A stretch of DNA of 64,000 nt, taken from NCBI GenBank assembly GCA_963780825.1, contig CAWADL010000007.1:114053-178052 (forward strand), in the 5' to 3' direction. This document shows positions 46,760 through 57,269 of this stretch, piece after piece (within the stretch, counting starts at the first letter, position 1; the number at the start of each line of letters is the position of its first letter). The notes under the pieces are model-generated. The model was not told the DNA's origin, did no database searches, and was given only the letters and a program-made list of their open reading frames with translations. The DNA comes from Roseiarcus sp963780825 (lineage in GTDB: Bacteria; Pseudomonadota; Alphaproteobacteria; Rhizobiales; Beijerinckiaceae). The position numbers and the translations under genes are program-made.

Positions 46760-47616
46760 ATGTCTCCCAACGCTATTGTCCAGGTCGGTCGCGGCGCAGG
46801 CGCGGTTCGATTCGGCGCCGACCTGCCGCTCGCGCTGATCGCCGGCCCCTGCCAGCTCGAAAGCCGCGACCACGCGCTTCGAAGTCGCCTCGGCGCTGAA
46901 GGAGATCGCCGGCGCGGCGCAAGATCGGCCTCGTCTTCAAGACCTCGTTCGACAAGGCCAACCGCACGTCGGGCGGCGGCGCGCGCGCGGCGTCGGGCTG
47001 GAGGCGGCGCTGCCGATCTTCGCGGAAATCCGCGAGACGCCTGGGCCTGCCCGGTGCTGACCGACGTGCACGAGAGCGAGCAATGCGCGCTCGCCGCGCA
47101 GGCGGTCGACGTGCTGCAAATCCCCGCCTTCCTCTGCCGCCAGACCGATCTGCTGATCGCCGCGGCGCGCACCGGCCGCGCGGTCAACGTCAAGAAGGGG
47201 CAGTTCCTCGCGCCCTGGGACATGCAGAACGTCGTCGCGAAGCTCACCGCCGCCGGCGCCGGCGACGTGCTGGTGACCGAGCGCGGCGTCAGCTTCGGCT
47301 ACAACACGCTGGTCTCCGACATGCGCGCGCTGCCGATCATGCGCGCAGACCGGCGCGCCGGTGATCTTCGACGCCACCCATTCCGTGCAGCAGCCGGGCG
47401 GCCTCGGCGGCGCCTCCGGCGGCCAGCGCGAATTCGTGCCGGTGCTGGCGCGCGCGGCGGTCGCGGTCGGCGTCGCCGGCGTGTTCATCGAGACCCACCC
47501 CGATCCCGATCGCGCGCCTTCCGACGGCCCGAACATGGTGCCGCTGCGCGAGTTCGAGGCGCTGATTGAAGAACTTCAGGCCTTCGACGCCCTGGCGAAA
47601 ACGCCGACGACCCTGA
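46760..47616 (+). CDS. kdsA: KDO-8-phosphate synthase (frameshifted)
   Basis: It condenses phosphoenolpyruvate and arabinose 5-phosphate for lipopolysaccharide KDO. Signatures are LIAGPCQLESRDHA, LVFKTSFDKANRTS, LPVLTDVHES, DVLQIPAFLCRQTDLLIAAA, NVKKGQFLAPWDMQNV, ERGVSFGYNTLVSDMRALPI, VIFDATHSVQQPGG and IETHPDPDRAPSDGPNMVPL. Frames shift near 46876, 46918, 46980, 47038 and 47347, each by an apparent extra base. The end is uncertain: a further single-base change in GCGAAAACGCC would give the stop at 47616 and a normal length of about 283 aa, whereas the present frame runs to 47738 with an unrelated tail. Confidence 0.87.
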
Positions 47617-47677
47617 CGTGCAAAATACGTAACGGGTCCGTCATCGGCGCTTCACCTTCCCGTTTTATGACGCGGGC

Positions 47678-48571
47678 ATGGACAAATATCTGTTCAGCTA
47701 CGCTGCCGCCGAAGATCCGCCGGTCAAGCGCGGCCTGATCCGGCTGGTCGAGCGCGCAACGGGGCAGCCCATCTTGAAGCGCTTGTATCTCGACAACCAA
47801 CGAAACCCGCGTCCGAACGAGAGTTTCTTTGGCGCCGCCGTGCGCAAGCTCGCGCTTGACGTGCGCTACGACGCGGCGGCATTGGCGAAAATCCCTGAAA
47901 GCGGGCCGGTCGTCATTGTCGCCAACCATCCCTATGGCGTGCTCGACGGCATCGTCATTTCCTGGTTGGTCGAGAAGGTCAGGCGGGATTTCCTGGTGTT
48001 GACCAACGCTGTGTTGATGCGCGCGCCGGAAATACGCGACTTCATCCTGCCGATCGATTTCGCCGGCACGCCGGAGGCGACCGAAACCAACGTCAAGAGC
48101 CGGGCCACGGCGCGGGCGCATCTCGAGCGCGGTGGGGTGGTCATCGTGTTTCCCGCCGGCGCGGTCTCGACGGCGCCTGACAAGCTCGGCAAGCAACCGG
48201 CGATCGACGGCCGTTGGCAACCGTTCGTCGCCGCCCTTATTCAACGAGCCAAGGCGACGGTCGTACCCATTTGGTTTGGCGGCCAGAACAGCCGGCTTTT
48301 CCAGATCGCCAGCCATGTCAGCTATTCGCTGCGGATTTCCCTCATCTTCCATGAGGTGAAGGCGCGAATAGGAACCATGCTACCGGTTGTGGTCGGCGCA
48401 CCGATCCCGTTTGAAAGGCTTGCTGCGATCAAGGATCGACAAGCTCTTTCCGATCATTTGCATGACGTCACCTATGCGCTCGCCGTTCCAGATTGGCTCG
48501 TCCTTCGCAAACCAAGGCCGCCTCTCATGCAAAGGCTGAAGGCGCTTAAGCCGCGGCTCAAGGCGGCTTGA
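47678..48571 (+). CDS. Lysophospholipid acyltransferase family protein
   Basis: Length is 297 aa, uninterrupted. The PlsC-type H-x4-D motif is NHPYGVLD (His about 83). It is followed by FLVLTNAVLMRAPEIRDFIL and GGVVIVFPAGAVST (the P-A-G substrate-binding block) and by VPIWFGGQNSRLF. It transfers acyl groups to a lysolipid; which lipid is unknown. Family members of this length occur near ornithine-lipid and lysophospholipid genes. Confidence 0.85.
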   Translation: MDKYLFSYAAAEDPPVKRGLIRLVERATGQPILKRLYLDNQRNPRPNESFFGAAVRKLALDVRYDAAALAKIPESGPVVIVANHPYGVLDGIVISWLVEKVRRDFLVLTNAVLMRAPEIRDFILPIDFAGTPEATETNVKSRATARAHLERGGVVIVFPAGAVSTAPDKLGKQPAIDGRWQPFVAALIQRAKATVVPIWFGGQNSRLFQIASHVSYSLRISLIFHEVKARIGTMLPVVVGAPIPFERLAAIKDRQALSDHLHDVTYALAVPDWLVLRKPRPPLMQRLKALKPRLKAA

Positions 48572-48577
48572 CTAGGA

Positions 48578-48610
48578 ACGTCGGACGTCAGCGTGGACGC
48601 TGACGCTCCC
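48578..48610. repeat. Half-copy of the 'GTCGG..GCGTGGACGC' repeat
   Basis: ACGTCGGACGTCAGCGTGGA then CGCTGACGCTCCC resembles the right arm of the copies at 5921 and 42245. A left arm is not recognisable. Confidence 0.5.
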
Positions 48611-48684
48611 GTCAAGGCCGCTTGAACAGACGACGCGGACGCTCTACGGGCAGGGGTTCCTGGAAACTCTATGCGAGCGAGGCG

Positions 48685-49812
48685 GTGGCGGATCTCCCCG
48701 ACCTGAACCGGTTCAACAAGGTCGTCGTGAAAGTCGGCTCATCGCTGCTAGTGGACCGCGAAGCCGGGGCGCTGAAGCGCGAGTGGCTCGACGCGCTCGC
48801 CCACGACATCGCCGCGCTACACAAGCGCGGCGCCGAGGTGCTGGTGGTCTCCTCAGGCGCGATTGCGCTCGGGCGCACATTGCTCAAGTTGCCCAGAGCC
48901 GCCCTGAAGCTGGAGGATAGCCAGGCCGCCGCCGCGGTCGGGCAGATCGCGCTGGCGCGCGCGTGGGCCGAGGCGCTGCACAGTTACGACCTTGTCGCCG
49001 GTCAGGTGCTGTTGACGCTGAACGACACCGAGGAGCGCCGCCGCTACCTCAACGCGCGCGAGACCCTGGCCCGGCTCACGGCCATGCGCGCCATCCCCGT
49101 CATCAACGAGAACGATACGGTCGCCACCAGCGAAATCCGCTACGGCGACAATGATCGGCTCGCCGCGCGCGTGGCGACCATGGCGAGCGCGGATTTGCTG
49201 ATCCTGCTTTCCGACATCGAAGGGCTCTACACCGCGCCGCCGAACCTCGTCGCGGACGCCGAACTGATCCCGATCGTCGAGCGCGTCACTCCAGCGATCG
49301 AGGCGATCGCGGGCGGCGCCGCCTCGGAGTTTTCACGCGGCGGGATGCGCACCAAGATTGACGCCGCGCGGATCGCGACCCAGGCGGGCACGCATATGCT
49401 GATTGCCGACGGCCGCGTAAGAAATCCGATCGCGCGCGTCGCCGAAGGAGCGCCTTGCACCTGGTTCCTGACGCCGTCGACGCCGATGCAGGCGCGAAAA
49501 GTCTGGATCGGCGGGACGCTGGAGCCGAAAGGGACCGTGATCGTCGACGCCGGCGCGGCGCGCGCGTTGGCGAGCGGCAAGAGCCTGCTGCCGGCCGGCG
49601 TGACCCACGTCGAAGGCGTGTTCGCCCGCGGCGATTGCGTCACGATCCGCGATGCACAGGGCGTCGAGATCGGCCGCGGTCTGGTGGCTTACGACGCTTT
49701 GCACGCCGAGCGAATTCGCGGCCGCAATTCGCGCGATATCGCCGATATCCTCGGCACGCCCGGCCGCACCGAGATGATCCATCGCGATGATATGGCGCTT
49801 TCGGCGGCTTGA
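48685..49812 (+). CDS. proB: Glutamate 5-kinase
   Basis: 375 aa from GTG 48685 (M-A-D-L-P-D-L-N-R-F). It is the first enzyme of proline synthesis. The kinase domain has VVVKVGSSLLVD, VLVVSSGAIALGRTLL, VINENDTVATSEIRYGDNDR and LLSDIEGLYTAPP; GGMRTKIDAARIATQAGTHM is the nucleotide-binding end. The C-terminal PUA domain spans about residues 270-375 (GTVIVDAGAARALASGKSLL). An in-frame TTG at 48622 would add 21 atypical residues overlapping repeat DNA, so GTG is preferred. Confidence 0.93.
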   Translation: MADLPDLNRFNKVVVKVGSSLLVDREAGALKREWLDALAHDIAALHKRGAEVLVVSSGAIALGRTLLKLPRAALKLEDSQAAAAVGQIALARAWAEALHSYDLVAGQVLLTLNDTEERRRYLNARETLARLTAMRAIPVINENDTVATSEIRYGDNDRLAARVATMASADLLILLSDIEGLYTAPPNLVADAELIPIVERVTPAIEAIAGGAASEFSRGGMRTKIDAARIATQAGTHMLIADGRVRNPIARVAEGAPCTWFLTPSTPMQARKVWIGGTLEPKGTVIVDAGAARALASGKSLLPAGVTHVEGVFARGDCVTIRDAQGVEIGRGLVAYDALHAERIRGRNSRDIADILGTPGRTEMIHRDDMALSAA

Positions 49813-49837
49813 CGTGATCCTCAAACTGCGAGCCGCG

Positions 49838-50542
49838 CTACTGTAGTTCGAAATTAGGCAGCACCCGCAGCGCGTCCGATTCGGCGAGCCGGCTGCCAGC
49901 CGCCTTTCGTCGAATGAAATGGATCGTTCCCTCCGGCGCGATATGCGTCACGCCGGCGCGCGCCGTCGAAAGGTTGAAGGCCCAGTCCTCGTGTCCGAAG
50001 CCCGCCCCAAGAGCGTTGGCGCGAAACGGAAACCGACGGTAGAGGTCGGCGCGGGCGAAGCTGGCGTTGGTCCAGAAATTTCCGGCGCGCAGCATCGTGA
50101 GGTCGATGGGATCTCGCTCCATGTCCGGATGCAGCCAGATCAACGGCTGAGCATCGCGGCCGAACACGTAGTTCATACGGGGATGAGCAACGATCTCGCG
50201 GCCCTCGCGGAGTTGGAGGTTCGCGGCCGCGACTTTGAGCCAGCCCTCGCCCATGAGGTCGTCGCCATCGAGAAAGGCGACGAAAGCGCCCTTGGCCTTT
50301 TCGACGCCGAAATTGCGCGCGGGCGACGGGTCGCCGAAATCGCAGGTTTCGACCTGCGGCGGTCGCTCCAGTCTATCGAGCGCACGAAACGTGGGTTCGT
50401 CCCCGCGGTCGACGACCGCGATCGTCTCGCAGGCGAGCCCCGCCGCGGTCGCGAGCTCCACTGCGCGCGCCACGCTGCGTAGCGCCGGCACGGCGATTCG
50501 CCCCTCGGTGTGCAGATTGACGATGACGCTGACGTCGGTCAC
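49838..50542 (-). CDS. Glycosyltransferase family 2
   Basis: Length is 234 aa. The GT-A fold is evident from VSVIVNLHTEGRIAVPALRS at the start, SPARNFGVEKAKGAFVAFLD then GDDLMGEGWL (D-x-D metal motif), and FGHEDWAFN near the end (acceptor-side E-D). The start overlaps the stop of the large GT4 gene (ATGA), so the pair is co-translated. Product is probably part of the surface polysaccharide. Confidence 0.87.
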   Translation of the reverse strand: MTDVSVIVNLHTEGRIAVPALRSVARAVELATAAGLACETIAVVDRGDEPTFRALDRLERPPQVETCDFGDPSPARNFGVEKAKGAFVAFLDGDDLMGEGWLKVAAANLQLREGREIVAHPRMNYVFGRDAQPLIWLHPDMERDPIDLTMLRAGNFWTNASFARADLYRRFPFRANALGAGFGHEDWAFNLSTARAGVTHIAPEGTIHFIRRKAAGSRLAESDALRVLPNFELQ

Positions 50543-52626
50543 GCCGCGCCTCCCTCGCCGAACGTCTGCAGCGCTTGCGCGGACGCAACGAACGCGTCCG
50601 GCGCGTGGCGCTCGCGGATCCGCTCGCGCATGCGCGTCGCGCGCGCGCGCGCCTCCTCGGGCCGTGCCAGCGCATCGCGGAGGGCGGCGACATAGGCCTC
50701 GACCCCTGCGTCGCGGGCGACGAGCCAGCCAGTAGTCTCGTCGACGAGATCGCCGATCCCGCCGATATCGGGCGCGACGATCGGCAGGCCCGCAGCGCCC
50801 GCCTCCAGCAGCACGTTGGGCAGGCCCTCCCAGCGGCCGGTGTGGAGGAACAGGGAGGCCTCGTGCAGCGGCAGATCGGCGAAATCCTCGAACGGTCCGC
50901 GAGCGACAAAATTTTCAGGCGCGTCCGCAGGCGCCTGGCTCGCATCGCCGCCGAATGCGCAGATCTCAGCTTCGCTAAATTCGCGCGCGATCTCCGCAGC
51001 GAGATCGAGACCTTTTTGCGCGGTGAAACGCCCCGCCCAGAAAATCCGATGCCGCCGAGATGCGCCTTGCGCCAGATTGAAGGCGACCTGTTCGGCGGCG
51101 ATCCCGTCCAGACGCTCGTCCATCGGCAGCCAAAGGGTGTAGAATTTCTGGAGGTCGCGGGCGTCGAACCTGTGATCATCGGCGAATTCGCGCAGGGTGC
51201 GCGTGTTGTCGGTGACCACCGCGCTCAGCCGGTCGATCGCGCCGGCGAGGCGGGTCCAGGCGTAACCGGCGCGGCGGCCCTTGTCGTCGTAGTCCTGACA
51301 AAAGGCGAACCCGTAGAGCCGCATCGTAGGCTTCAACGCGTGGCCGTATTTTTCAATCAAATTCCAGCCGAACAGACTGTTGACCACATAGAGATGGCGG
51401 CAACTGCAGAAGCGCAGGAAATTGCTGAAGGCGACGTAGGTATCGTTGGCGTCGTCGACTTCGCGCGCGACTTTCGCCACGACCAACCGACGCGTCAGCG
51501 GCGCCCAGTCGAGCGCCTCAACCGCGTCGTCCTGCGTGCAGACGATCAGCACACGCGCGGACGAGTCGCTCTCGAGCAATGCGCGGGCGAGATGTACGAC
51601 GGCCCGGTCGGCGCCGCCGCGCTTTAGCCAAGGCGTCAAGATGACATGGGGATAGGCGTGCAGCCCGGCGGCCTTTGCGAGCAGCCGATAGAGGCGGAAT
51701 TCGCGGCGCGCGAAATCGTAGCCGGCCATGATCGTGGTCGCGCCGACGTCGGCGAACGGCTTTACCAGATCCGGCTCGAGTGTTCCCGCGGCCTCGATCT
51801 GAGGGGCGACGCGCGCGAGCCCGGTGCGGTCTTTCGGCGCCCATCGGCCTTCCGCTTCGCCAATCGTCGCGTAGTGGACGAGCGGATGGATTTTGCGCGC
51901 GTCCGGATAGAGCCGCCAGTAGCTCTGTCCATCGAAGTCAGCGGAGGGATTTACCGCCGCCGGATCGCTCTGGAGGTAAAACAGAAGCGCCGGGCGCTCG
52001 TCGCCGGGGTCGAGCGATTTTTGCTGGGCGGCGAGAAAGACAGGGTCGACGAGGCGGTGAGGCTTCAACTCGGCGCCGCGCGAGGCGAGATAGGCGAGCA
52101 GCGGATCGCCTTCGAAACGAGGCCCCAGCTGTTTGGCGATCAGTTTGAGATCGACCAGCGGATGCGGATTGCGGCCTTCGCGAAACCCGTTCTTGAGGTA
52201 GTGCTCGAGGGTGTTGGCCCCGACGGCGGCGACGTCGGGGTTTTCTTTGGCGTAATAGACGGGATCGAAAAGCGGATGCGGCGGGGCGCCCGCGGCGTCG
52301 CCGTGTGCGAGATAGTGCGCGAACGGATCGAGGCCGTCGAACTCCAGGCCGCGCGCGCGGAGAGCGGCGAGATAGAAAGCGGGGTCGAAGAGGGGAGGGC
52401 GAGAAGCAGGCTCGCTGGATTCGACGAGCAGGGAATCAACCGGCTTGCTCGTGGCGGCGAGCTCTACGGCCGGAGATCCGCTCGGAACGTCTTCGGCGGG
52501 CTCCTGGCCAGGATATTCGCCTGCCGCCTGCGCGGCGGGTTGGCCAAGCGAATCTTCGTTCGGCGGCGTCGCGTCGGCGACGGCTTCCCCAGACGCTAAG
52601 CTCTCCGGCTGGACCCTGTCCTGCAC
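50539..52626 (-). CDS. Glycosyltransferase family 4 with N-terminal repeat region
   Basis: Length is 695 aa. Residues 1-70 are acidic and low complexity. Residues 70-280 hold several copies of a F-D-P-x-Y-Y-x-x-N-P-D-V-type repeat (for example LFDPVYYAKENPDVAAVGAN) that often precedes glycosyltransferase domains in alphaproteobacterial polysaccharide loci. The C-terminal half is GT4: RIFWAGRFTAQKGLDLAAEI, EASLFLHTGRWEGLPNVLLE and GLPIVAPDIGGIGDLVDETT (E-x7-E area). It is followed by GT2 with a 4-base overlap. Confidence 0.87.
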   Translation of the reverse strand: MQDRVQPESLASGEAVADATPPNEDSLGQPAAQAAGEYPGQEPAEDVPSGSPAVELAATSKPVDSLLVESSEPASRPPLFDPAFYLAALRARGLEFDGLDPFAHYLAHGDAAGAPPHPLFDPVYYAKENPDVAAVGANTLEHYLKNGFREGRNPHPLVDLKLIAKQLGPRFEGDPLLAYLASRGAELKPHRLVDPVFLAAQQKSLDPGDERPALLFYLQSDPAAVNPSADFDGQSYWRLYPDARKIHPLVHYATIGEAEGRWAPKDRTGLARVAPQIEAAGTLEPDLVKPFADVGATTIMAGYDFARREFRLYRLLAKAAGLHAYPHVILTPWLKRGGADRAVVHLARALLESDSSARVLIVCTQDDAVEALDWAPLTRRLVVAKVAREVDDANDTYVAFSNFLRFCSCRHLYVVNSLFGWNLIEKYGHALKPTMRLYGFAFCQDYDDKGRRAGYAWTRLAGAIDRLSAVVTDNTRTLREFADDHRFDARDLQKFYTLWLPMDERLDGIAAEQVAFNLAQGASRRHRIFWAGRFTAQKGLDLAAEIAREFSEAEICAFGGDASQAPADAPENFVARGPFEDFADLPLHEASLFLHTGRWEGLPNVLLEAGAAGLPIVAPDIGGIGDLVDETTGWLVARDAGVEAYVAALRDALARPEEARARATRMRERIRERHAPDAFVASAQALQTFGEGGAA

Positions 52627-52709
52627 GCCCGAATTGTCCTCCCGATAGCGTGATATCGCGTTGCGCGGCGACGACTAAGCGAAAAAGGCTTGTCCGTGCA
52701 ACCGTCGGA

Positions 52710-54513
52710 TCATTTCCAGTTCACCGTCAAATGTTTGGGGATTTCGGGCGCGTCCCCGGCTTCGAAGGCGTAGCGCCCGCCGCCGAGATCGCTGAAATCC
52801 GGCGCGTTCGTACACGTCACGGGAGGGCATGTTGGCCTCCGTCTCGACGATCCTCGCCTCGATCGGCCCGGGAGCACCGTCGGCGCGTACGGTCCCGATA
52901 AGTCGCCTCAACACGCCGACCTCGACATCCAGCCCCAGGACGCGGCAGCTCATCACGAACTGGGTGATCTTCGTGGGCTCCAACAGGATCACGCCGACGA
53001 GGCCGTATTCGGTGAACTTGTCGACGACTTCGAAGGTGACGATCTGTCCGCCGCGGTCGAAATAGTCATTTATCTCTTGGACGGTCCAGCGTTTGCCGTT
53101 GGTGTTGAACTGGTTGGTCTTGTTCAGCAATTCGAAAGCGCGCGGGAAACGCTCGTCTGTCGAAGACCCAAAACGCCCGAGCGTGACCTTCGCGCCGAGG
53201 CTTGCCAAAAACTCCTCGCGCGACATCGTGTTGCGCTGGTTTTCGCGGTCCATCTGCCGGCGGATCATCGCATCGCGATTGACCGATTCCCGGGTCAACG
53301 CGCGCACCTGCGTCTCAGGCGCCGACAGTAGAATTCGCCGGGTTTCGAACGGATTGCCGCCGATCGTGCGGATGCCGGGAAAGGCGGCGCGGATGGCTTC
53401 GCGTTCGACCGGATTGTCATCGACGAACAGCACGCTGCGCGGGGTCAAACTGACTGCGGAGAGGATTTTCGCCACGCTCTCCACCTTAGGCGCCCAGCTA
53501 ATTTCAGCGGCGACGAAATCCTCTAGCTTGACCCACTGCAACGGCACGGCCTGCGCCCAACGCTTCCGGACGATCTCCGGGCTGTTCTTCGAGCAGATCG
53601 CCACCAGGATGCCGCGCGCCTTCAAATGGTGGATCGCTTCGTGCAGCCCGAGCGGCCATCCTTCCCACATCGGCGTCTCGCTGCCCTCCTGGAATTGCTC
53701 GCCGATCAACCCGCGCCAAAGCGTATCGTCCAGGTCAAAAATGACGAGTTTGACGCTGTCGATCTGCTGGATGACCCGGTAGTTGTACTCGCAGGCGCGC
53801 AGCATCGCGTCCATGAACTGCAGCCTGTGGCTGGCGGTGGTCAATTCAGGATCCGGTATCTTTTCTATGCGTGTGGTCTCGAATTCCACCCAACCTGGAT
53901 AGTTGAAGCCGCCGTGGGTGAAAAAATACACACTGTCGTCGAGGAAATACCGCTTCCCCATCGTCGAAGCGATGGCCTCCGCGTCGATCAAATAGACATT
54001 GGAATAGCCGCCGAGCAGATCGACGAGCGCGGTGTTCAAGCCTTGCACGAGTATGCGAAAGTCGAGATGCGTGCGGACGGCTTGCAGACCCGCCGCGGAT
54101 TGCATCTCCGGCACGATGAAATTTTGGACGAACGTCAGGATCTTGTCGCGTTTGTTGTACCTGAGCGCCTGGTCCAGCATCAACCTCAGCGCATTGTGCG
54201 CGTGCTTGGTGATCGCCTTGTTGAGTTTTGGGTTGTTGAAGTTTTCAAATCTGACGACAGTATCGGTGATTATGCTTCTCAAGGGCAATTGGATATACTG
54301 GAATTCGTAACTCGAAACCGGAGATGGAGGATTATCCTTCATCTCCGACATCAAATTGAACAGCATCAGGTCGAATTTAGTTTCGGGATGACGCGGCCCC
54401 ATTTCGCGTAACGTGTCAGCCACGAGGCAAGAGCCGATGAACAAACATTGCCTGAACTTGAATTCACGCGCTTGCAAGTCGCGTGGGAACATGTAGTCGG
54501 CAATATCGAGCAT
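52710..54513 (-). CDS. FkbH-like HAD-superfamily protein (one frameshift)
   Basis: About 600 aa. The central HAD domain carries VKLVIFDLDDTLWRGLIGEQ (residue about 258), the lysine-bearing ILVAICSKNSPEIV and VLFVDDNPVEREAI; FkbH proteins load phosphoglycerate-derived units onto carrier proteins. A GNAT-like C-terminal domain (LLNKTNQFNTNGKRWT, GLVGVILLEP) follows. Near 52800 one extra base in GGATTTCAGC shifts the frame; corrected, it continues FSDLGGGRYAFEAGDAPEIP and stops at 52710. In a capsule locus such proteins probably make an acyl modification of the glycan. Confidence 0.85.
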
Positions 54514-54609
54514 ACCCTTCTCCGAAACCCATCGCCGGACAGCGCCTGATTCCCGCCTTTCCGTTAGCCGCTTTCGGGCGTCCGCGCGAGAGAGCGCCGC
54601 GCGAGACGC

Positions 54610-55293
54610 TCAGTTCCCGGTCTTTATCACCAGGCCGTGGCCGTTCAGATTGTAAAGTGTGAGCGTGCCAGGAAGATGAGCACGTTCGTTGACCAAATCG
54701 ATAATTCCGTCATGCCCGCCGAATCCGTAGTCGTCGAACACCAGAACCCCGCCGATCGGCATTCGCCGCCACACCCATTCCACGATGTGTAGAGCCGACA
54801 AGTAGATGTCGACATCGATATGGCATAAGCAGAACTTGTGGTTTTTCAGTAGATGTCCGGTCTCGTCGGGGAATACGCCCGGCACGATGCTGGCGTTAGT
54901 TATGTCTAATGCCCCGATCAATGTTTTGACGTAGTCTTGCGGAGTGGCGTGCCAGCCCTCTTGATAATGTGGATCGCGATCACTTACCTTGACTACGCCC
55001 CGGAACGTATCGCAGAGGTATACCTTGGCTTTGGATTTGATAAGTTGTGCGCGCTTGGCCATTAGACAGCCGGTGCCGCCCTGCCACACGCCAACTTCCA
55101 AAATGTCGCCGGGTAGCTTTGCTGTTTGCTCTACCAGGGTCCACAGTTCGTAACAACGGTAGACATCGACCATCGTGTTCGGTTTGATTTTTGAATAAAT
55201 TTCGTTGAAACTTTCGTCGGTATTCCAGGGCATATAATTAGCTTCTGGAATAAAGCGGCCGAAATGCGAGTCCTTGGCCGGTGTGCTAACCAT
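54610..55293 (-). CDS. TylF/MycF-family O-methyltransferase
   Basis: Length is 227 aa. The SAM fold reads LPGDILEVGVWQGGTGCLMA, VYLCDTFRGVVK and CLCHIDVDIYLSALHIVEWV, then GGVLVFDDYGFGGHDG. The conserved acidic residues (I-D-V-D, F-D-D-Y) bind the metal in the macrocin O-methyltransferase family. It probably methylates a sugar of the polysaccharide. A remnant of a second copy of its 3' end lies at 57270-57340. Confidence 0.88.
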   Translation of the reverse strand: MVSTPAKDSHFGRFIPEANYMPWNTDESFNEIYSKIKPNTMVDVYRCYELWTLVEQTAKLPGDILEVGVWQGGTGCLMAKRAQLIKSKAKVYLCDTFRGVVKVSDRDPHYQEGWHATPQDYVKTLIGALDITNASIVPGVFPDETGHLLKNHKFCLCHIDVDIYLSALHIVEWVWRRMPIGGVLVFDDYGFGGHDGIIDLVNERAHLPGTLTLYNLNGHGLVIKTGN

Positions 55294-55357
55294 CCATACT
55301 ACTCCACGTCCGAACCGGATAGGTTCGGCTTGCCTTCCTCGACTTACTCAATTGTGA

Positions 55358-57202
55358 TTAGCTCGCGCCCGCCTCGGTTTCTTCTGACGCGTCGACAGTT
55401 GCTCGCTGCGCCGCAACCCTGTCGCCATGATCTGATGCCAACTGCTTGGTGAGCACATCGAGATGCTTGCGTTGATCATAGATCGAAGCTTCGTGGGCGG
55501 CGCGCACGCGGGGATCGGCGAGGATCTGCGACGCAATCGCCTCCGCAGCCTCGAGGCGCGACCAGATTCGCCGATCTTCGACAGCATCCTCCCGCGCCTC
55601 AACCTGCAGCATGGTTTTAAGCATATCATCGATTTCGGCCAGCGGGCGGACGTAACTACTGTACATGTCACCTGGCTTACGGGCCAACTTTCCACAAAAT
55701 TCCTGAGTCGACTTGGTCCAATAGTGATTGACCCAAGCCGCGTCCGCAACGGGATGAAAGCTGTGCGCTTTCTCATGCTCATGAAGATGGACGTCGCCGC
55801 TGGAATTCAAATACCTGGTCGGCCGCCCCGCTATCTCGAAGCCGTGATGGGCATGCGAATGGACGAAATATCTTGGTTTCACCAAAGACTTGATATGCTG
55901 GTCAACGAAGTCGGCGCGCTGCACGAAACGACAAGTTACAGGTTTGTTCAGGTCAGCCCGCTCTATGCCGCAAGTGCGAAAGACCAGCCAGTTTAGCGCG
56001 ATAGCGTCGACCGGCCGTGTGCTTATCCAATCAATGTAATGTTTGACATCAGAAAATTTTCGATTTGGCGCCAGCACTAGAAATTCATCGGCGTCAATTA
56101 CAAGCGCCCACTCGTAGTCTAAAATGTGAGGGAGAGCCTTGAACGCATGGCCGTAGGCCTTGTATTGCGGTCGCACATTGCGAACCTCATTAGTTATCAA
56201 GGTGACGTGGCCTTGAGCTGCGAGCGCTGCTAACAATTCGTCGGATCCGTCGGAATTATCATTCGTATAGATGAAGAAATGCTCAAATCCCAACGACTTG
56301 TGATAAGCAAGCCATTCGACTATGTACGGTCCTTCGTTGCGTAACGTAGCGAGGACGCAAGCTCCCTTCCTCGGCTCTATGTACTGGCGCATGCGCGCGA
56401 TGAGCTCGAAATCGATCGTGAAAGGCGCATGCCGGGGCCAAGGCTCAAGCACATCGAAGTCGTACCCAAGATGCCCGATGGGCCTGTTTTCGTCTCGATT
56501 TTCGATCCAGTCGGCCAGGCTTTCGTAGGCATGTCGTGTAGCCGGTTGCGTTGCGGTCGCCGCCAACCCCCGCATGAACCCAAGGCCCGGCTGTTTGATA
56601 GCCTCGCCCCCGAGAGTATCGAGATACATGTACTCCTGAAAGGCTAGGTACCAACGTAATCCAAGCGCGTCTGTTTGCCGATCCATGACGGTTGTGGGGT
56701 TTGGTTTCTCTGTGAGCAATTCGGAGAAAGCAAGCAGCGACTTTTCATGTATCCCGGTGCGTTCGGGGGCTGGAACAATAGTGACGACCTCCCATGGGCC
56801 GGCTTGCTCTCCCGCTTCTACAAATCCTCCCGGCGATTCGAAGTCATCGGCAGGCTTGGCGGAATAAATCCGCTCGTCGAGCCCACACCGTGCCGACAGC
56901 AATAAGCACTGCATTTCGTTGTAGAATCGTATTCGCACCGGTCTAATGTGCTCCGCAGCGCGGGCGCAATCGGGGATAATAAGACCGTGCACGCGGTCAT
57001 TGCTCCAAAGATGGACTGTGCACCAGCCTTCGCGCGGCTCCGCGGCGTGCATGCAGAGCCGTTTCGCTGGATCGTAGAACAGGGTTGTGTCGTGGTATGT
57101 ACGGAGGGTCCAAATCGACAGACTAGCTGAATTCACGGATAGAGCCAGGTTGCGGGACGGCGAAAATCCAAATTTCCAGCGAAAGCTTCTCAGTTTTCTC
57201 AT
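55358..57202 (-). CDS. Glycosyltransferase family 92/GT2-like protein
   Basis: Length is 614 aa. The catalytic domain begins KGACVLATLRNEGPYIVEWL, AYHKSLGFEHFFIYTNDNSD and has the metal motif WALVIDADEFLVL. It then contains VDAIALNWLVFRTCG and HEHEKAHSF. This is the Glyco_tranf_2_4/GT92 arrangement. The N-terminal 270 residues are a separate region without a recognised family. The C-terminal tail is helical. It belongs to the polysaccharide cluster, with the TylF-like gene 64 bases downstream. Confidence 0.82.
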   Translation of the reverse strand: MRKLRSFRWKFGFSPSRNLALSVNSASLSIWTLRTYHDTTLFYDPAKRLCMHAAEPREGWCTVHLWSNDRVHGLIIPDCARAAEHIRPVRIRFYNEMQCLLLSARCGLDERIYSAKPADDFESPGGFVEAGEQAGPWEVVTIVPAPERTGIHEKSLLAFSELLTEKPNPTTVMDRQTDALGLRWYLAFQEYMYLDTLGGEAIKQPGLGFMRGLAATATQPATRHAYESLADWIENRDENRPIGHLGYDFDVLEPWPRHAPFTIDFELIARMRQYIEPRKGACVLATLRNEGPYIVEWLAYHKSLGFEHFFIYTNDNSDGSDELLAALAAQGHVTLITNEVRNVRPQYKAYGHAFKALPHILDYEWALVIDADEFLVLAPNRKFSDVKHYIDWISTRPVDAIALNWLVFRTCGIERADLNKPVTCRFVQRADFVDQHIKSLVKPRYFVHSHAHHGFEIAGRPTRYLNSSGDVHLHEHEKAHSFHPVADAAWVNHYWTKSTQEFCGKLARKPGDMYSSYVRPLAEIDDMLKTMLQVEAREDAVEDRRIWSRLEAAEAIASQILADPRVRAAHEASIYDQRKHLDVLTKQLASDHGDRVAAQRATVDASEETEAGAS

Positions 57203-57269
57203 GCGCGCTCTTCGCCAATTCCTCGGTAGCTGTTTTCGAGCGCCCGCGCGAGCCTGCCAGCGTCTTATG